Shown here: piece after piece, positions 43,244 through 55,524 of the stretch
Layout: each line of letters opens with the position of its first letter
Numbering within the stretch: the stretch's first letter is position 1
Source: Drechmeria coniospora
Taxonomy: Eukaryota > Ascomycota > Sordariomycetes > Hypocreales > Ophiocordycipitaceae
Reading direction: 5' to 3'
Assembly: GCF_001625195.1 (NCBI RefSeq)
Contig: NC_054389.1
Coordinates: 10,102,520 to 10,166,519, forward strand
Length of the DNA stretch: 64,000 nucleotides
Translations under genes and position numbers: made by a program
Notes under the pieces: generated by a model
Database searches by the model: none
What the model saw: only the letters and a program-made list of their open reading frames with translations
Told to the model about the DNA's origin: nothing

Positions 43244-46088
43244 TTACGCGTCCGACTCCTCCTCATCCGCCTCCTGCATGGCCACGTCGTCGAGCCCGGC
43301 CACCGGTGCGAGGCTGTCCATCTCCTGCAGGGTATATTCCACCAGGTAACTCTCGTCCACGAGCTCCTCCATCCGCTTGTAATGCCTCTCTGTGTACACC
43401 CGGAGAGCCTGCAGTACGTCCTGGAGACTCTGCTGGCCTCGTGCACCCTTCACCGAGAGGTTCGAGAACTTGGATGCAGGATAGCTCCGGATGAGCGCCG
43501 ACAAAATCCGCTGCGCAACCGGCGCCGTCCGCGCGTTCGTGTTCCAATCTCGCAGTCTAAGGAGCAAGAGGAAAATCTGCTCATCCGACAGCGTGCTCAA
43601 CACGTCGTCCACCGCCTTCAGTCCGCAGAGGCTGCCTTGCTCGGGGGAGCTCGTCGTCACGACGGACGTGAAGAGGCGAAGAAGACGCCCGGGATGGTTC
43701 AGCTGCAGCGCCAACGTGATGGCCTCCCTGTACGAGCCGGCGAATATGTGATTCTGAAGTTCCTGTTCCTGCTCAATCACCTTGAGAGCAGCCTCCGAGG
43801 CGGCCGCCTGCGTCTCGGCCGTCGTGTCTTTCCAAAAGGTCACGGTGGAGTCGCCGCTTCCCGAGACGATCGTGTTCGTCTCGGTCTGCACCGCCAGCGC
43901 CCACACGCGGTCCTCGTGGTTGTCCAGCGTGCACTCGGCCTCGCCCGAGTTGGCATCCCAGACCTTCACCAGGCCGTCGCCGCCGGCGCTGGCGAACAGG
44001 ATCGGCCTCTTCGACTGCTCCTTCGTCTCGGGCAGGCCGAGCCAAACGACCTTGAGCACGCTGTTGGAATGTCCTTCGTAGGTCCTGATGCATGTGTAGT
44101 CGGATAAGTTCCAGAGCTTGATGCTTTTGTCGCCGCTGCCCGTGAGGATGACGCCCTTGGCCGTCATGGTCCCATCCTCTCCCTGCAGCGCCGGCAGCTT
44201 CGCGGGAGAAAACTGAACAGACCACACGCCTCGCTTGTGGCCGCGAAGGATGCCTTGGACTTCACCCTCCTCCACCGACCAGATCTTGACAGTCTTGTCT
44301 TGCGACGCGGAGGCGAAAAGATGACCCGCGTGGTGGACGTTCAGCGCATTGATATCTTTCTCGTGCGCCTTGCGCGTGAAGACGGCTCGCGATCCCGCCT
44401 TCTTCTCTTGCCGCTGCGACGTCCGTGGAATCTCCCACTTCTTGACCGTTTGGTCTTGAGAGCCCGTCAGCAGGAAGGCGGGCGGATGGTTCAGAGGGTC
44501 CGTCCGAGCCGCGGATCCATCTGCCGGCACCGTTCGGGGAAGGGCCACGGCACCAAGAGTCTCCGCATGGCCCGAGAAGGTGGCCCAGCAGACGAATGAG
44601 CCCTGCTCTGCGTCAATGCGCCAGATCTTGGCCGTGTTGTCTTTGGCACCTGTAGCGATCCAGTGCCCAGACCAGTCTATGTCCAAGGATATCACAATGT
44701 CGTCGTGACCTCGCAACAAGGCCACGTCTTGCCCAAAGTGTGGTTTTTCGGTCTTTGACCAACCGTCGGGCTTCGAAGCCTCCGACTCGACAACGGATAT
44801 CAATCGGATTTCCTCCGAGTTGGTGGCGAGGGCGAGCATCGACTTGTCCGGCAAGAGATAGCCCAAATCAATAATCTCGTCGTGCGATCCGGAGATGCGG
44901 CGAAAGGGCTCCGGCTCGGCGAGAGAGGATGCACCTGCCTTCGCCGGCAGTTCGTATAGGCATATCGTGTGATCGACCTGGACGAGGGGAATGAATGGCA
45001 ACCCAGATCGATAAAAGCCAGAAACGATAGCTTCCTCCTCGCTCTTTTCTGACTGCTTGGCCGTGAGTTCCACTCCCGTATCCGTGTCCCAGATGCGGAG
45101 GCAACCAGAGGATCCTGCGGAAAATGTCAACCGACCGTCGTCCACGAAGCCGACTGTCTCGATGAGCTCGAGGCACGGAACGACTCTCCGAATCTTCCAC
45201 GACTTGACGTCCCACCAAATTATCGTCTTGTCTCGGCCTGCGCTCACAATCGTATCCTGCTCGGGCGAGAAGGCAAGCCCCTGGACGTTGGAGACGTGAG
45301 ACTCGAGATTGGCAATGCAGCTCCTCTTGTGCAAATCCCAAACGCGAATCTTGCCATCTTGGCTGCCGGAAACAAGTCGAAAGCTAGTGGTGGTCGTGTT
45401 ATCGGTGCCTTCGTCATCCGCGTCGTCATGAGACCGAGAACCTTTCTTCCCTTTCCGAGACTTCGTCACCTCTGCTCTAGCGGCAACCTCAAAGAAATGC
45501 AAGGCTGAGACCAAGACGGATGGTCCGCGAAAGGTATGAGTAACGTAGCCTCCGACAATATCCCACACCTTGATCACGCCGTCCGTTCCACCTGTCGCGA
45601 GCAGTGTACCGGTTCGGTCGACGGCAAGGACCACAACCGGCGTTGAGTGCGGCTTTAGAGTACGGATGAGGGAAGCCTCGATGGAACTGTCATCGGAAGA
45701 GCGCTTCAAGGAAAAAATTCTCAATGCTAGGGATCGAGAGCAGACAATAAGGTGGGAGCCGGAAGGTGTCACTGCGACTGCTGTTAGTGGCGCCTTGCCC
45801 ATCAAGGGGAGGGTCAGAGTTGCTCACAGGTCAAGGTTGATATAGATTCTCCATCCTGTAAAGAGATCAGCCACCGCTCTAGATTTAAAAAGATGAATGC
45901 CTCAATCGTACACCCTCAATCCGAGCAAGATGTCGTCCGTTAGAAGGATCCGTCAACACCGCTTCCTCGCCAAGCGTCGAGGCCAGGATTTGAGCACCGC
46001 TGTCAATGGAGACGGATCCGCCGGTGAATATAGGCTGTATGACCCGGTCGACATCGAATGTCGTCTTCGAGGGTTGCTTCGTAGCCAT
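43244..46088 (-). CDS. UTP13: U3 snoRNP / SSU processome WD40 protein Utp13
   Basis: Three exons: 46088-45912 (59 codons), a 28-nt microexon 45855-45828, and 45780-43244; the introns are only 56 and 47 nt. The product is 913 residues. Utp13 (TBL3) is part of the UTP-B subcomplex that drives early 18S pre-rRNA processing in the nucleolus. The start MATKQPSKTTFDVDRVIQPI is the usual N-terminus. The microexon restores IEG|DGESISTLT|SVAVTPSG, which no unspliced frame gives. Two WD40 propellers follow (SAGRDKTIIWWDVK, SASQDKTVKIWSVEEG, TGSGDKSIKLWNLSDY, ASAGGDGLVKVWD and others), then the Utp13 C-terminal helical domain (about residues 730-890) and an acidic tail. It is divergent from the 46487 gene across 398 bp. 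Confidence 0.94.
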
Positions 46089-46486
46089 CGTCCGAGCTGT
46101 TTCCGGTCTTTTCCGCCGGTAAGTTCTCGCTCTCTCACGACGACTCTCTCCCACTGGCAGCTTTCAAGGAATTTTTTGTTACTCTTTGATAAGATAACAG
46201 AACGATTTGCGGCGGAGAATTGCTTAGTCATCATATTGGCCCACTGGCTCAGTTTCCACCTTCTCAAACGGTGCAGACACCCCCCGGGTTCGGAGTGGGG
46301 TTCTCTTCTGCATCATCCATGAGTAGCTCACAAGCATGCAGTGAATTCATCTCATCGCCGGCTGCCAGTGCCGTCAACATTGGATAGATTCGCGAAATAT
46401 TTCTAAAGAAATTTCCAAGATTTATCCGAGTGACGGAGAGGCAACCGATGCGTTGATTTCACCACATCTCCCCTGCAACACTCGTC
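46089..46486. promoter_or_regulatory. Divergent promoter between UTP13 and the 46487 gene
   Basis: A compact 398-bp bidirectional intergenic region. No TATA box or named element is clear. Confidence 0.5.
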
Positions 46487-48317
46487 ATGGGTATGCTGGG
46501 GCCCTTGACCGCTCAGGCGTTGGTGAGTGGCCAGTAAATAGTACCTGTGCCTCTGTTGTTCTGCTAACGGCGATGGAAGGGCCGGTCACCCTATGACGAT
46601 GTTGTGGAAGGGGAAGGCGAGGAAGATCGCAGACAGCCGGCACAACAGTATGACATTCGTGGTCGGCCGATCAACCCAGAAACCAGGCGGATGAACCGCG
46701 ATATCGTGAGGTCTCACAATGAAGTCATGCTCGTTATTGGCGTTGCAGAAGCAGAGAACCCACTTTCGACCCTTGAGGTAGAATCAAAACGTCGACATGA
46801 AGACTATGAAGAAGAAATCGGTCTAGGGTTGCTTTCTTCCGCCCAGCACTGTGTCGAGGCTGTCGGCGTCTTTGGCGTTAACGGCCTTCGTCAACGTATC
46901 CTGGTGCGCTCTTTTCCTAGCCCTTGACTGACATGCACTGACATTGACAAGATCTACAAACGGTATTCTCGAATACCATTTTGGGGCCTTTTTCGACAAT
47001 CTCGGAAGGACTTTTCGCTCTCTCGAGACCTCCTTGCCGGCGCTCCCACCAGCCTACTCTCCAGCTTCCTTGACCGCAATGTTGCTCGCTTGTGGGTGGA
47101 CAAGAATGACATGGAACTTCCAAGACGCTGGTGTGTCTCCATTCACTATCCGGTGATGTTCTTTTGACTAAATCTGCGTACTTTCTAGTGTCAACGGCAT
47201 CTGGTTCTACCTTCAAACTCACTTGAACCTTCACGTTGCATTGCAGTGCCTCGGCCTGGCAAAGAGTTCATTGCTACTCCCAAGCCCAAAGTTTTTCATT
47301 CCATTCACTGATGAATCACCCATACCGGCCCCACCACTTCCAGAGGACTTCACAGTGCCCTCGATTCTCCGTTGGGCTGGAGATCTGTCCATGTCCGCCG
47401 CACCGTTCCTCGTCTGGGCCATGACCCGACGAATGGGGCGTGACTGGAGGTTGCAAATCTGGGATCAAATGTTCAAGCGCCTACCAAGCACCTCATTTCT
47501 TGGTAAGAAGACGACGCTAACTCCGGCGACCTTGTCGTCGCCGCTGCCGCCCCCACCGTCGACAGCTCCTCATAATTTGAACAATGTAGTAGAACTAGCA
47601 AACTGGGAGGAGCCGCCAGGTGTGCAATACGGCCGAAGCTTGTTGACAGAGCCTGGCTACACCCCTACAACCGAACCCGAGTCCACGAACCAGGATGATC
47701 CCACATCCCGGCACGATGTCACGGTTCAAGTCGATTCAACTACCCAGGTAGATTCCACCGAACAACCTAGCCCCGTCGAAGCAATCCGACGGCCAAGCAT
47801 ATTCTCGACCAGGGGTGATGACTATGCTACCGACGATGACGAGAATGAGGGTGTTACAGCTACCCTCATCAGCTTCGACGTTGAGGCGACAGAGTCGAAC
47901 GAGGCTCCAGCCGGTCTCTGGTCAGCCGAACTACGTCCTAGCGCAGCCCCGGATACGAGACCAAACTCAAGCATAACCCCCGAGTACCTAGACACGCTTC
48001 TCACCAGGCTTCCGGCACTTGTTGGAGTTCAGTTGTTCACGAATGCTGCTCTTCGCATCTTGATGGTGCCATACGAGGCCACCGCTCTTAGGCTAGTCTC
48101 CCGCACCTGGCTCCTGCGACAAGGCATCGGATGCGATGCCATGCGTTGTGCAAATTTGTTTAGCGGCCTAAGCTTGACCTCCGTTGTGAACTTGATTGGC
48201 TGCGAGATGCTGCATCTGGTTCTCTGCGGCGAAGTTTGGGCTTTATTCACAGCCATTTCGGATTGGTTTCACATGACGGAAGACGAGTGGAAAGCCGAGG
48301 AGGAGGCAAAAGACTGA
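46487..48317 (+). CDS. Conserved fungal protein of unknown function, probable membrane association
   Basis: Four exons: 46487-46522, 46580-46903, 46952-47130 and 47189-48317 (introns 57, 48 and 58 nt; the first has a GCTAAC branch site). The product is 555 residues, starting MGMLGPLTAQAL|GRSPYDDV. I recognise no named domain. A charged N-terminal half contains RPINPETRRMNRDIVR, a hydrophobic helix in PFWGLFRQ, and a C-V-N-G-I-W-F-Y-L segment. Hydrophobic stretches that could be membrane segments lie near residues 240-265 (AGDLSMSAAPFLVWAM), 453-490 and 508-542 (LTSVVNLIGCEMLHLVLCGE). Between them is an acidic, Thr/Pro-rich disordered linker. Frame agreement at all three junctions supports the model; function is not inferable from sequence alone. 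Confidence 0.8.
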
Positions 48318-48750
48318 GGATCGGAGCGATGGGTTTCCCTGCGACGGTCACGTCAGGAAAGTTACGCAACGGAGGAGACGAACCGAGACTGAAGACTCGT
48401 GCCACTGAGGTAATGAGACACTGAAGCCAGTGTCCAGGGCGAGATACAATTGTTAACAGCACCTTATGTAACCCGTCCCACTTCGGCATTGGTACGACCC
48501 AGGGATAGGACTGGAGGAGCCAGTGGAAAGTTGGGTGGATGAGGAGGTCCTTGGAGTTGATTGACCACTAGGCAACGTCACTGAGCAAGGTTGGGCAAGT
48601 CATGTTCATACAAACGTCTTACTTGTCTTTGCCCGCAGGCTTAGCGACATGAGAATAATACATTGCTGAATTCATTGCTGGCGCCAATGCCGTCCTGCCA
48701 CAGGATAGTTTGCCAAATACGCCACATGGACCACGTAACCATACCGCTCA
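48318..48750. other. Intergenic region between convergent genes
   Basis: 3' ends of the unknown membrane-protein gene and MCM5. No other feature is recognised. Confidence 0.5.
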
Positions 48751-51095
48751 TTAAGCCCCATTCCGGTACACCTGTGCCCCGGAGTTTCTAAACATTATGG
48801 TATCGCGCCGTTGCATAATCATGAGTGCCCTGTTCAAACCTTGCTCACTGTACCCCTTACCCTCGACCATTTCTCGCCTAAGCGTCGCCAGACTCGTGCT
48901 CCATCCGATGGGGAGTCGTCGCTTGAGTTCAACCTCGAGCCGGTTCACTTCCTCATTCAACTCGCGGCTACCTTGATTGCTGCCCTGGTTAACAGCGTCC
49001 ATGGTGGAACAGAGGAATAGTCTGATGGCCTCATCCACGTGCTCTTCAGTGGCGATTGGGGAGAGCGTGAGCTTTGCGAGGGACTCCGTGATGCGGACAA
49101 TAGCTTCCAGTTGGCGAACGGTGATGGGGATAGAGGAGCGAGTGTTGGATTCCATTTCGGACGCGTGAACCTGTCGACGGATGGCCACAAAGTGCGACGA
49201 GAGCTTCACGGCAGCTTCATCGCTAAGTCTAGGAGCGCAACGGCTGTGATGGGGAAAACGTTAGCAAGGGCATTTGCCGAAAGGGAAGTAGAGATAAATG
49301 ACGAACGTTCTGCAGTAGGTCAGATATCTTCGCATCTTCTCCACGGGGATCTCTGATTCAGCCACTTCCTCCTGACCGCGACCGTCCATATGGATGCCAA
49401 TGACATGCTTTGCTATCGTCTCGTCTTTTTGCCGCGTGTGCTCATCTTTCACGATGAATATCATGTCAAAACGGGACAAAATTGTCGTCTGGAAATCAAT
49501 GTTCTCTCCTGGCGTCTTCATGTCATCATATCGGCCAAATATAGGATTGGCGGCAGCCAGAACAGATGTTCGAGCATTCAGAATGGTGGTGATGCCGGCC
49601 TTCGCAATCGAAATTGTTTGCTGCTCCATGGCTTCGTGAATCGCCACCCTGTCCTCGTCTCGCATCTTGTCGAACTCGTCGATACAGACCACACCACCGT
49701 CAGCAAGAACCATAGCGCCGCCTTCGAGATAAAACTCTCTAGTGGAGTGATCTCGTTGAACAGAGGCTGTCAGGCCAGCAGCGGACGAGCCCTTGCCGGA
49801 CGTGTAAATAGAAATAGGCGCCGCTCTTTCCACAAACTTTAGCAGTTGAGACTTGGCAGTTCCAGGATCACCAAGAAGCAAGACATTGATGTCACCTCTC
49901 AACCGCATACCGTCAGGGAGAATCTTCTTGGAACCACCCAGCAATAGGCACAGAATGGCCTTTTTTATATCGCGATTGCCGTAAATGGACGGCGCAATGC
50001 AGTCGGCCATGATATTGTAAAGGTCTGGTTTCCGACTGAGTTCCAGAAACTCTTGCTCCTCCTCCTCTGTGTAGCTAGCGTTTCCTTTAGCCGTCTTATC
50101 CATGTCTGTTTGAATGCCGACGGCCCTAAGATACGGTGTTCGAATCGCAACAGCCCCGCCGTTGGAAGAATTTTTGGACGCTTTATTCTGGTAAATAGAG
50201 AAGATGCCCATAACGGTACATCTTGAACCAGGCACAACCCGGTTCGTCAAGTGTCTGTCGGCCGAAATGAGCACATGGCGTGGCAGTTCTCCCACGGGGA
50301 CTTGGTCTGGCGCTTCCTGAAGCTTGATGATTTGTTGATCAACGAACTTCGATTTTTCGTGCATGACAAAATAAGGGTCCATCGGGCATTGGGGGGTCGG
50401 ATCGCTCGGGACCCGCTTGCGATCGCAGGTTCTTGGCAGCGACACACCGGTGAAGCCACCGAGGACAGGGATTGTTGACTGATACTGGCAATTTCTGCAT
50501 TGGATATGAAGCTCAGTCGCCTTGGAAGACATGACTGAGGCGCCGATGACTATTCCGGGAACTCGGACAAGCCTGGCAATGGTCATGGAGTCGAGGTTGC
50601 GGATCGATACATCGTCGGCGTCGGAGTGGAGGAGAAGCTGGTGGTCTGGGAGATCGACTTTGCGTTCGTGGGGAAAGACGATTCGGTGGGTGCATTTCTT
50701 CAATGCCGACTCGAACTGAAAGAATATTACTTAGTACACATTTCATATGGGCCCGTAGCGTGTTGCTACATACAAGAGGGATGATCTCTGCGGGTTCAGA
50801 GGCAAGTTTATGTGCGAGTTCTTCGTTGAAGTTGATGAGGTCGGTGATATTGACATCGCAGAAGTAGTTTTTCAGCAGCGCATTCTCTCTCAGCTGGTCA
50901 CTGTGTGATTTGTCAGTATAAGGTTAATCTCCAGGTTCTAACCCACCAGGGCGCATACCGGTATACGAAGTTATTGTCAAGCCTGAAATCAAGAATGAAT
51001 GTCTCAAGCTGTTTCTGAAGCTGCAGCCGAGTGTCGCCAGTATCACCATGGCTCGGTTCGTAAACGTGTGTCGAGTAAACAGACTGACGATCCAT
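48751..51095 (-). CDS. MCM5: Replicative helicase subunit Mcm5
   Basis: Four exons: 51095-50959, 50900-50774, 50715-49307 and 49243-48751 (introns 58, 58 and 63 nt). The product is 721 residues, the normal MCM5 length. Mcm5 pairs with Mcm2 at the gate of the MCM2-7 ring loaded at origins in G1. The N-terminus [14 protein letters not shown] matches other fungi. A zinc finger uses Cys near 161, 164, 185 and 198. The AAA+ core has Walker [12 protein letters not shown] near 370, Walker [11 protein letters not shown] near 431-440, and the arginine finger SRFDMIF. The last junction ([14 protein letters not shown]) uses a GTTCGT donor. MluI cell-cycle boxes about 100-118 bp upstream of the ATG suggest G1/S control by an MBF-type factor. 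It is divergent from VPS54. Confidence 0.97.
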
Positions 51096-51647
51096 GGTGA
51101 CTGTTGATTCCGTAGATCTAAGGTTGCGCAGGAAGCAAGTGAGATGGAGTGTACTATTCGAAGACGTGAAAGATAAAGATAACTCGAATCAATTTACGCG
51201 TGGATCGACGCGTTGTAAATGACTGACACGTCACGACACGCGATTAATTAAACTGGCTAAAGCCACACCGACGAGAGGGGCTTAGCTTCCAAGCCACTAG
51301 CGTGCATCACGTGGGCTGGGAATGTCAACGGAGAATCATCGGCTCCGAGGTCCTAGCTAGCTGATGTTGTCGTGGCTCTTCCTGTTATAGGCCGGTGTGC
51401 ATCATCTTACCATCCTGCCGTAAATGATGAGGCGAGATTAACGCATTCGTGCCTCTATGATGTGTGGCCTCGAATGACAGCTTTGACCAGGGCCTAAGCT
51501 TCCATTAACTGCACGTTATTTCTTTCGACTTCCTCCGAATCCTCTGCCAGCGATGATACTCCGATAAGCTGCAAGAAGCCAATCATCAGGCCAACTTCGG
51601 CTCTTCACCCTCTACTGTCCACCGAAATCGGTCGCCTATTGCCCGCC
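51096..51647. other. Divergent intergenic region MCM5 / VPS54
   Basis: A 552-bp bidirectional promoter region that contains the MluI boxes listed separately. No other element is clear. Confidence 0.6.
51196..51213. promoter_or_regulatory. Two MluI cell-cycle boxes (ACGCGT) upstream of MCM5
   Basis: ACGCGT occurs at 51196-51201 and again at 51208-51213, twelve bases apart, about 100 bp upstream of the MCM5 ATG; a near match (ACGCGA) follows at about 51237. ACGCGT is the MBF site of G1/S genes in yeasts, and MCM genes are classical targets. The sites lie far from the VPS54 start (about 435 bp), so they are more likely to serve MCM5. Confidence 0.75.
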
Positions 51648-54600
51648 ATGTTTTCTTCACCGGCAGCTGGAAAGTCGGTCGACAGCCTGACCCCCCTCTC
51701 TCCCGCCACCCGACATGAATTCCCAATGCACAGGTATGGCGTGACATAATGTTGCCCTGCCTGCACGTCACTGACATCATACACACAGCCGGCGATCCAG
51801 CCATCTCCATCCTGGGACAAGCTCCAGACGAAGCTCTATAGCAAATTCAATGCACTCTGTCGGAGGCGTTCTGGATAGTTCTACTAGTACTTGGGGAGCT
51901 TCGGTGTTCGAGTCTGGTCAAAACGGTCTGTGCTATCCTGCTTCCTTCGCCGACATCAACTAACAAAAACGGACAGCCATTTCGACTCTATTGCAACCTC
52001 CGATCGTACGAACAGGGTTCCAGCCTCATTCCTCGCTCCCTGTCCCCAGCTCGCACAAGCCTCCTACGGCGAAAGACATTCCTCCGGTCACGCTGACAAA
52101 CATACCGGTCGTCGATGTCGAAGAGTTCGCACCGTATCTCACGCACGTAGGGCCGGTATACGAACAGCTGAGACGACTTCAAGAGGATGACGATGAAATA
52201 CCCAGCACACGGCGAGGTTCGCGGGTGGACAGGCACGCCGAAGCAGTAGCAGATGGCCTTTTGCGACCGTCATCAAATCTTCAGGGTGACCGAAGGGGCT
52301 CAGTAGCATCATTGGCTTCCCTTGATTCTGTCGAGATGCCCAACCCCTTGCGAAGGTCAAGCACCGGCTTCCTTCGAAAAGGATCCTTAGGTCCGCCTCC
52401 TTTATCAACCATACCGACTGTGTACTTTGACGAGGGCTTTCATCTCGAAAACCCTCGAACCTTTGACGTCGTTAGTGAATGGTCAGAGGTCGTTCGACCG
52501 CCAAATGCTGGACAACCCAAGAATGGAGACGCAAGTGGAACCGACTTGGTACCTAGGAAAGCGCTGGCGACAAACGCTATTCTTCAAGAAAAGCTATCAT
52601 GGTACATGGACACCATCGAGGTCCACCTGATCAACTCCATATCAACCGCCTCGACCACTTTCTTTTCCGCTCTTGGGTCTCTGAAAGAACTGCATTCGGA
52701 AACGTCCGAGTCAGTTCAACGGATACAAGTGCTACGGAAAGAACTCGAGGCACTAGATGAGGAGATTGTCTCAAGTGGTCTTCAGATTGTGCAGAAACGT
52801 CGGCGACGAGAGAACCTGAGGCAACTCAATGATGCCGTCCTACAATTACGTCAAATTGTCGATGGATTTGCGACCTGCGAGTCGCTCGTCGATGCCGGCG
52901 AGGTGGATGAAGCTCTCGTGAAGATCGACTCTCTGGAAAAGCTGATTGCTGGTGAGAGAGACCAAAGCGAAGAAGACTCTGGGCGACAACTGCGTGATAT
53001 GAGGTCAGCATCGGCGCTACAAGGAGTCAACAACGACCTCAGCACCCTACGATTCCGGATTGGCAAGGCGTACGAGTCCCAATTTGCGAATTTCCTGATG
53101 GCTGATCTGCGGCGTCATGTCGAGTCCGTCACTCCCGCTGACGTCCTTCTTCGCTGGAGCAATGCCACATCTCGCTCCAGGGGTTCGCACACGCGGTCAT
53201 CGTCGGTGTTTCCAACTTATCTTAACGGCACTCAAGAGCTCAAAACGCAGCTCCTACAGAGCATGATTGGGCTGCATCGAGCAAAGCATGTTGCCACAGC
53301 GGCGATGACCTATCGAGAGATTGTATTGCGTGAGGTAAAAAATCTGATCCGACGACCACTTCCAAGCTCTAACGATGATGACAACGAATCCATGATGTCT
53401 GTCTCCACGGCTGGTGGGGGACGGCAGAGGTCAAACCAAGAAAAATCAGCAAATCTAGCGAGAAATTTGCGTGCCCTGGACCCCGAGGACGCAGAGGAGC
53501 TCTTGATCAAAATTTATATTGGCGTAACGGAAACTCTTCGACGGCTGACCACGCAGGTCAAGGTGCTGTTAGATATCGCAAGTTCGCTCACGGATTCTCC
53601 GCTAGGAGATGGGATCAAGTCACCACAGTTCAGGTCTCCGATCACCAGCCCCCAACCAGATCGGCACGGTGGCATTTCGGTTAATGACGTCTTTGGGTTT
53701 CAAGAAGAGCTGCATAAAACGCTTGACGAAGCAACGCTGCTAACTCAAGCAGTCGATGTTGCGAACGACAAAATCGTCAAGGTCCTTAGGGTCCGCGGAG
53801 AGCAAGCCACCCACTTGCCGCTTGACTTCTTCCTCCGCTATTTCACTCTTAACCTCTACTTCGCAAACGAATGCGAGGCAATTTCCGGAAGAAGTGGAAC
53901 TTCGTTAAAGACAGTGGTTAACGGCCACATCAAGGATTTTGTCCAGCGAAATAGAGACATGGAGATGCAGAAGCTTGCCGTGGGCATGGAGTCTGATCAA
54001 TGGGTTGCCAAAGACTTTACGGAGAAGAATGGCAAACTACTAGATCTTGTACTGAAGTCCAGCACAGAGGATGGCTCCGATTGGATGGACAGCAGCAAGA
54101 TATGGGTGCCGTACCGGGAGTTTGAGAGGGACCTAGCGGAACCAACGATGGATGACACTAATGGTGCAAGCAAGGACAAAGTTCGTTCTGCCGTTATCGA
54201 GTTCGAAAGCTTTATGCTCCCTAACTCAGCCATTCTCTGTCTCGAAGGCATGAACAACTTCATGCATCTTATTGCTGGGATTCCATCGATGACCACAGAT
54301 GTGGCAGCATCTTTGATTGCGTATTTGCAGCTTTTCAACTCGCGTTGCACGCAGTTGATCCTTGGAGCCGGTGCAACCCGATCGGCGGGCCTGAAAAACA
54401 TCAACGCAAAACATTTGGCATTGGCTTCTCAGGCCTTGGCCTTCATCGCCGCCATCATACCTCATACACGGGAGTTTGTTCGTCGTCACGCACCCACAGG
54501 CGCGGCCGCGTCAAGTCTCATGGGCGAGTTTGACAAAGTTAGGCGGTTGCTCCAGGAGCACCAGGACAGTATTCATCAGAAGCTCGTCGATATAATGGGA

Positions 54601-55180
54601 GGGCGAGCCGCGATACACGCTAAGAGCATCAAGGCGACCGACTGGGATGCCAAAGAGGTCAACGGCCCGCTCAAATTCATGGAAGTTCTTGCAAAGGAGA
54701 CGACGACACTCCACAGGGCACTAACAAAGCATCTTCCGGAGGCGTTGATTCCAATGATAATGGAGCCTGTGTTTTCCAGCTACAAGGAGCAAATCGGGGC
54801 CGCCTTCAGCGAGGGCAACCCTAGGACCGAGGCTGGTCATAAGAGGTGAGTCTTCGACCACTCGGGCGTATCTGCTGGGGTAGCTAATCCGGCATACTAG
54901 TATGCTCCGCAACGTGGAATTCTTTTCCTCGAAGCTTGGAAATCTCCACGGGTTTGGTGATGCAGGCGAATACCTCATGAGCATTGTAAAGGCAAAAGAA
55001 ATCAAGTTGGAGGCTCCCGCCGAGGCTGTCGAGGAATCTAGCCAGGTGAGCGCGGAGGTGAAGCAGGTGCCAACGGAGGATGCGAAAGAAGTTGCAGAGG
55101 AGAAGGCGCAAGACTCGCAAGACTCCACTGCAGCCGTTGAGGTGGCTCCTGACGCAAAGGTCGAGCCATCTGATTCATGA
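51648..55180 (+). CDS. VPS54: GARP complex subunit Vps54
   Basis: Four exons: 51648-51733, 51789-51925, 51977-54845 and 54901-55180 (introns 55, 51 and 55 nt). The product is 1123 residues. GARP tethers endosome-derived vesicles at the trans-Golgi network. The N-terminus MFSSPAAGKSVDSLTPLSP and the junction-spanning SVFESGQN|AISTLLQPPIV match fungal Vps54. Further marks are VEEFAPYLTHVGPVYEQL, VYFDEGFHLENPRTFDVV, a coiled-coil region (about residues 300-420, KELEALDEEI...RRRENLRQL) and the C-terminal Vps54-like domain. The last exon adds an acidic Glu/Ala/Val tail. Intron 2 uses the unusual donor GTCTGT but has a CTAAC branch site and exact frame agreement. It converges with the permease gene. 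Confidence 0.93.
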
Positions 55181-55524
55181 ACAGTTGTGAGTTGGAGTAA
55201 GTGTTCAGGCGATTTATGGAGCTTCCGGGGCTGTTTTGACAGTACTACGATTCCCTTCCCCCACCGGAATGTTATTCCTGGCGGCAAACTGGCCAGGCAG
55301 ACGAGCATCCATATGCCGAGCTTCCAGGATCACCATGCGCTTATTTCTACACTTGCAACGTCGACGCCGACAGGGTGTGGCATCGCAACCAAGGCGGCAA
55401 TGCCGCCATTCATCGGGACACATGGTACCAGTCACTTATCGGAGCTCATATATGTACATGAATGCAATTGTAGACTTTTCATGGTACAATACCACTGTCA
55501 GGTCAAAGTCGGCCGATTCCAGGG
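55181..55524. other. Intergenic region between convergent genes
   Basis: 3' ends of VPS54 and the permease gene. No other feature is recognised. Confidence 0.5.

Noticed and set aside
43145..44107. 320-residue plus-strand frame
   Set aside because: Antisense to the C-terminal part of UTP13.
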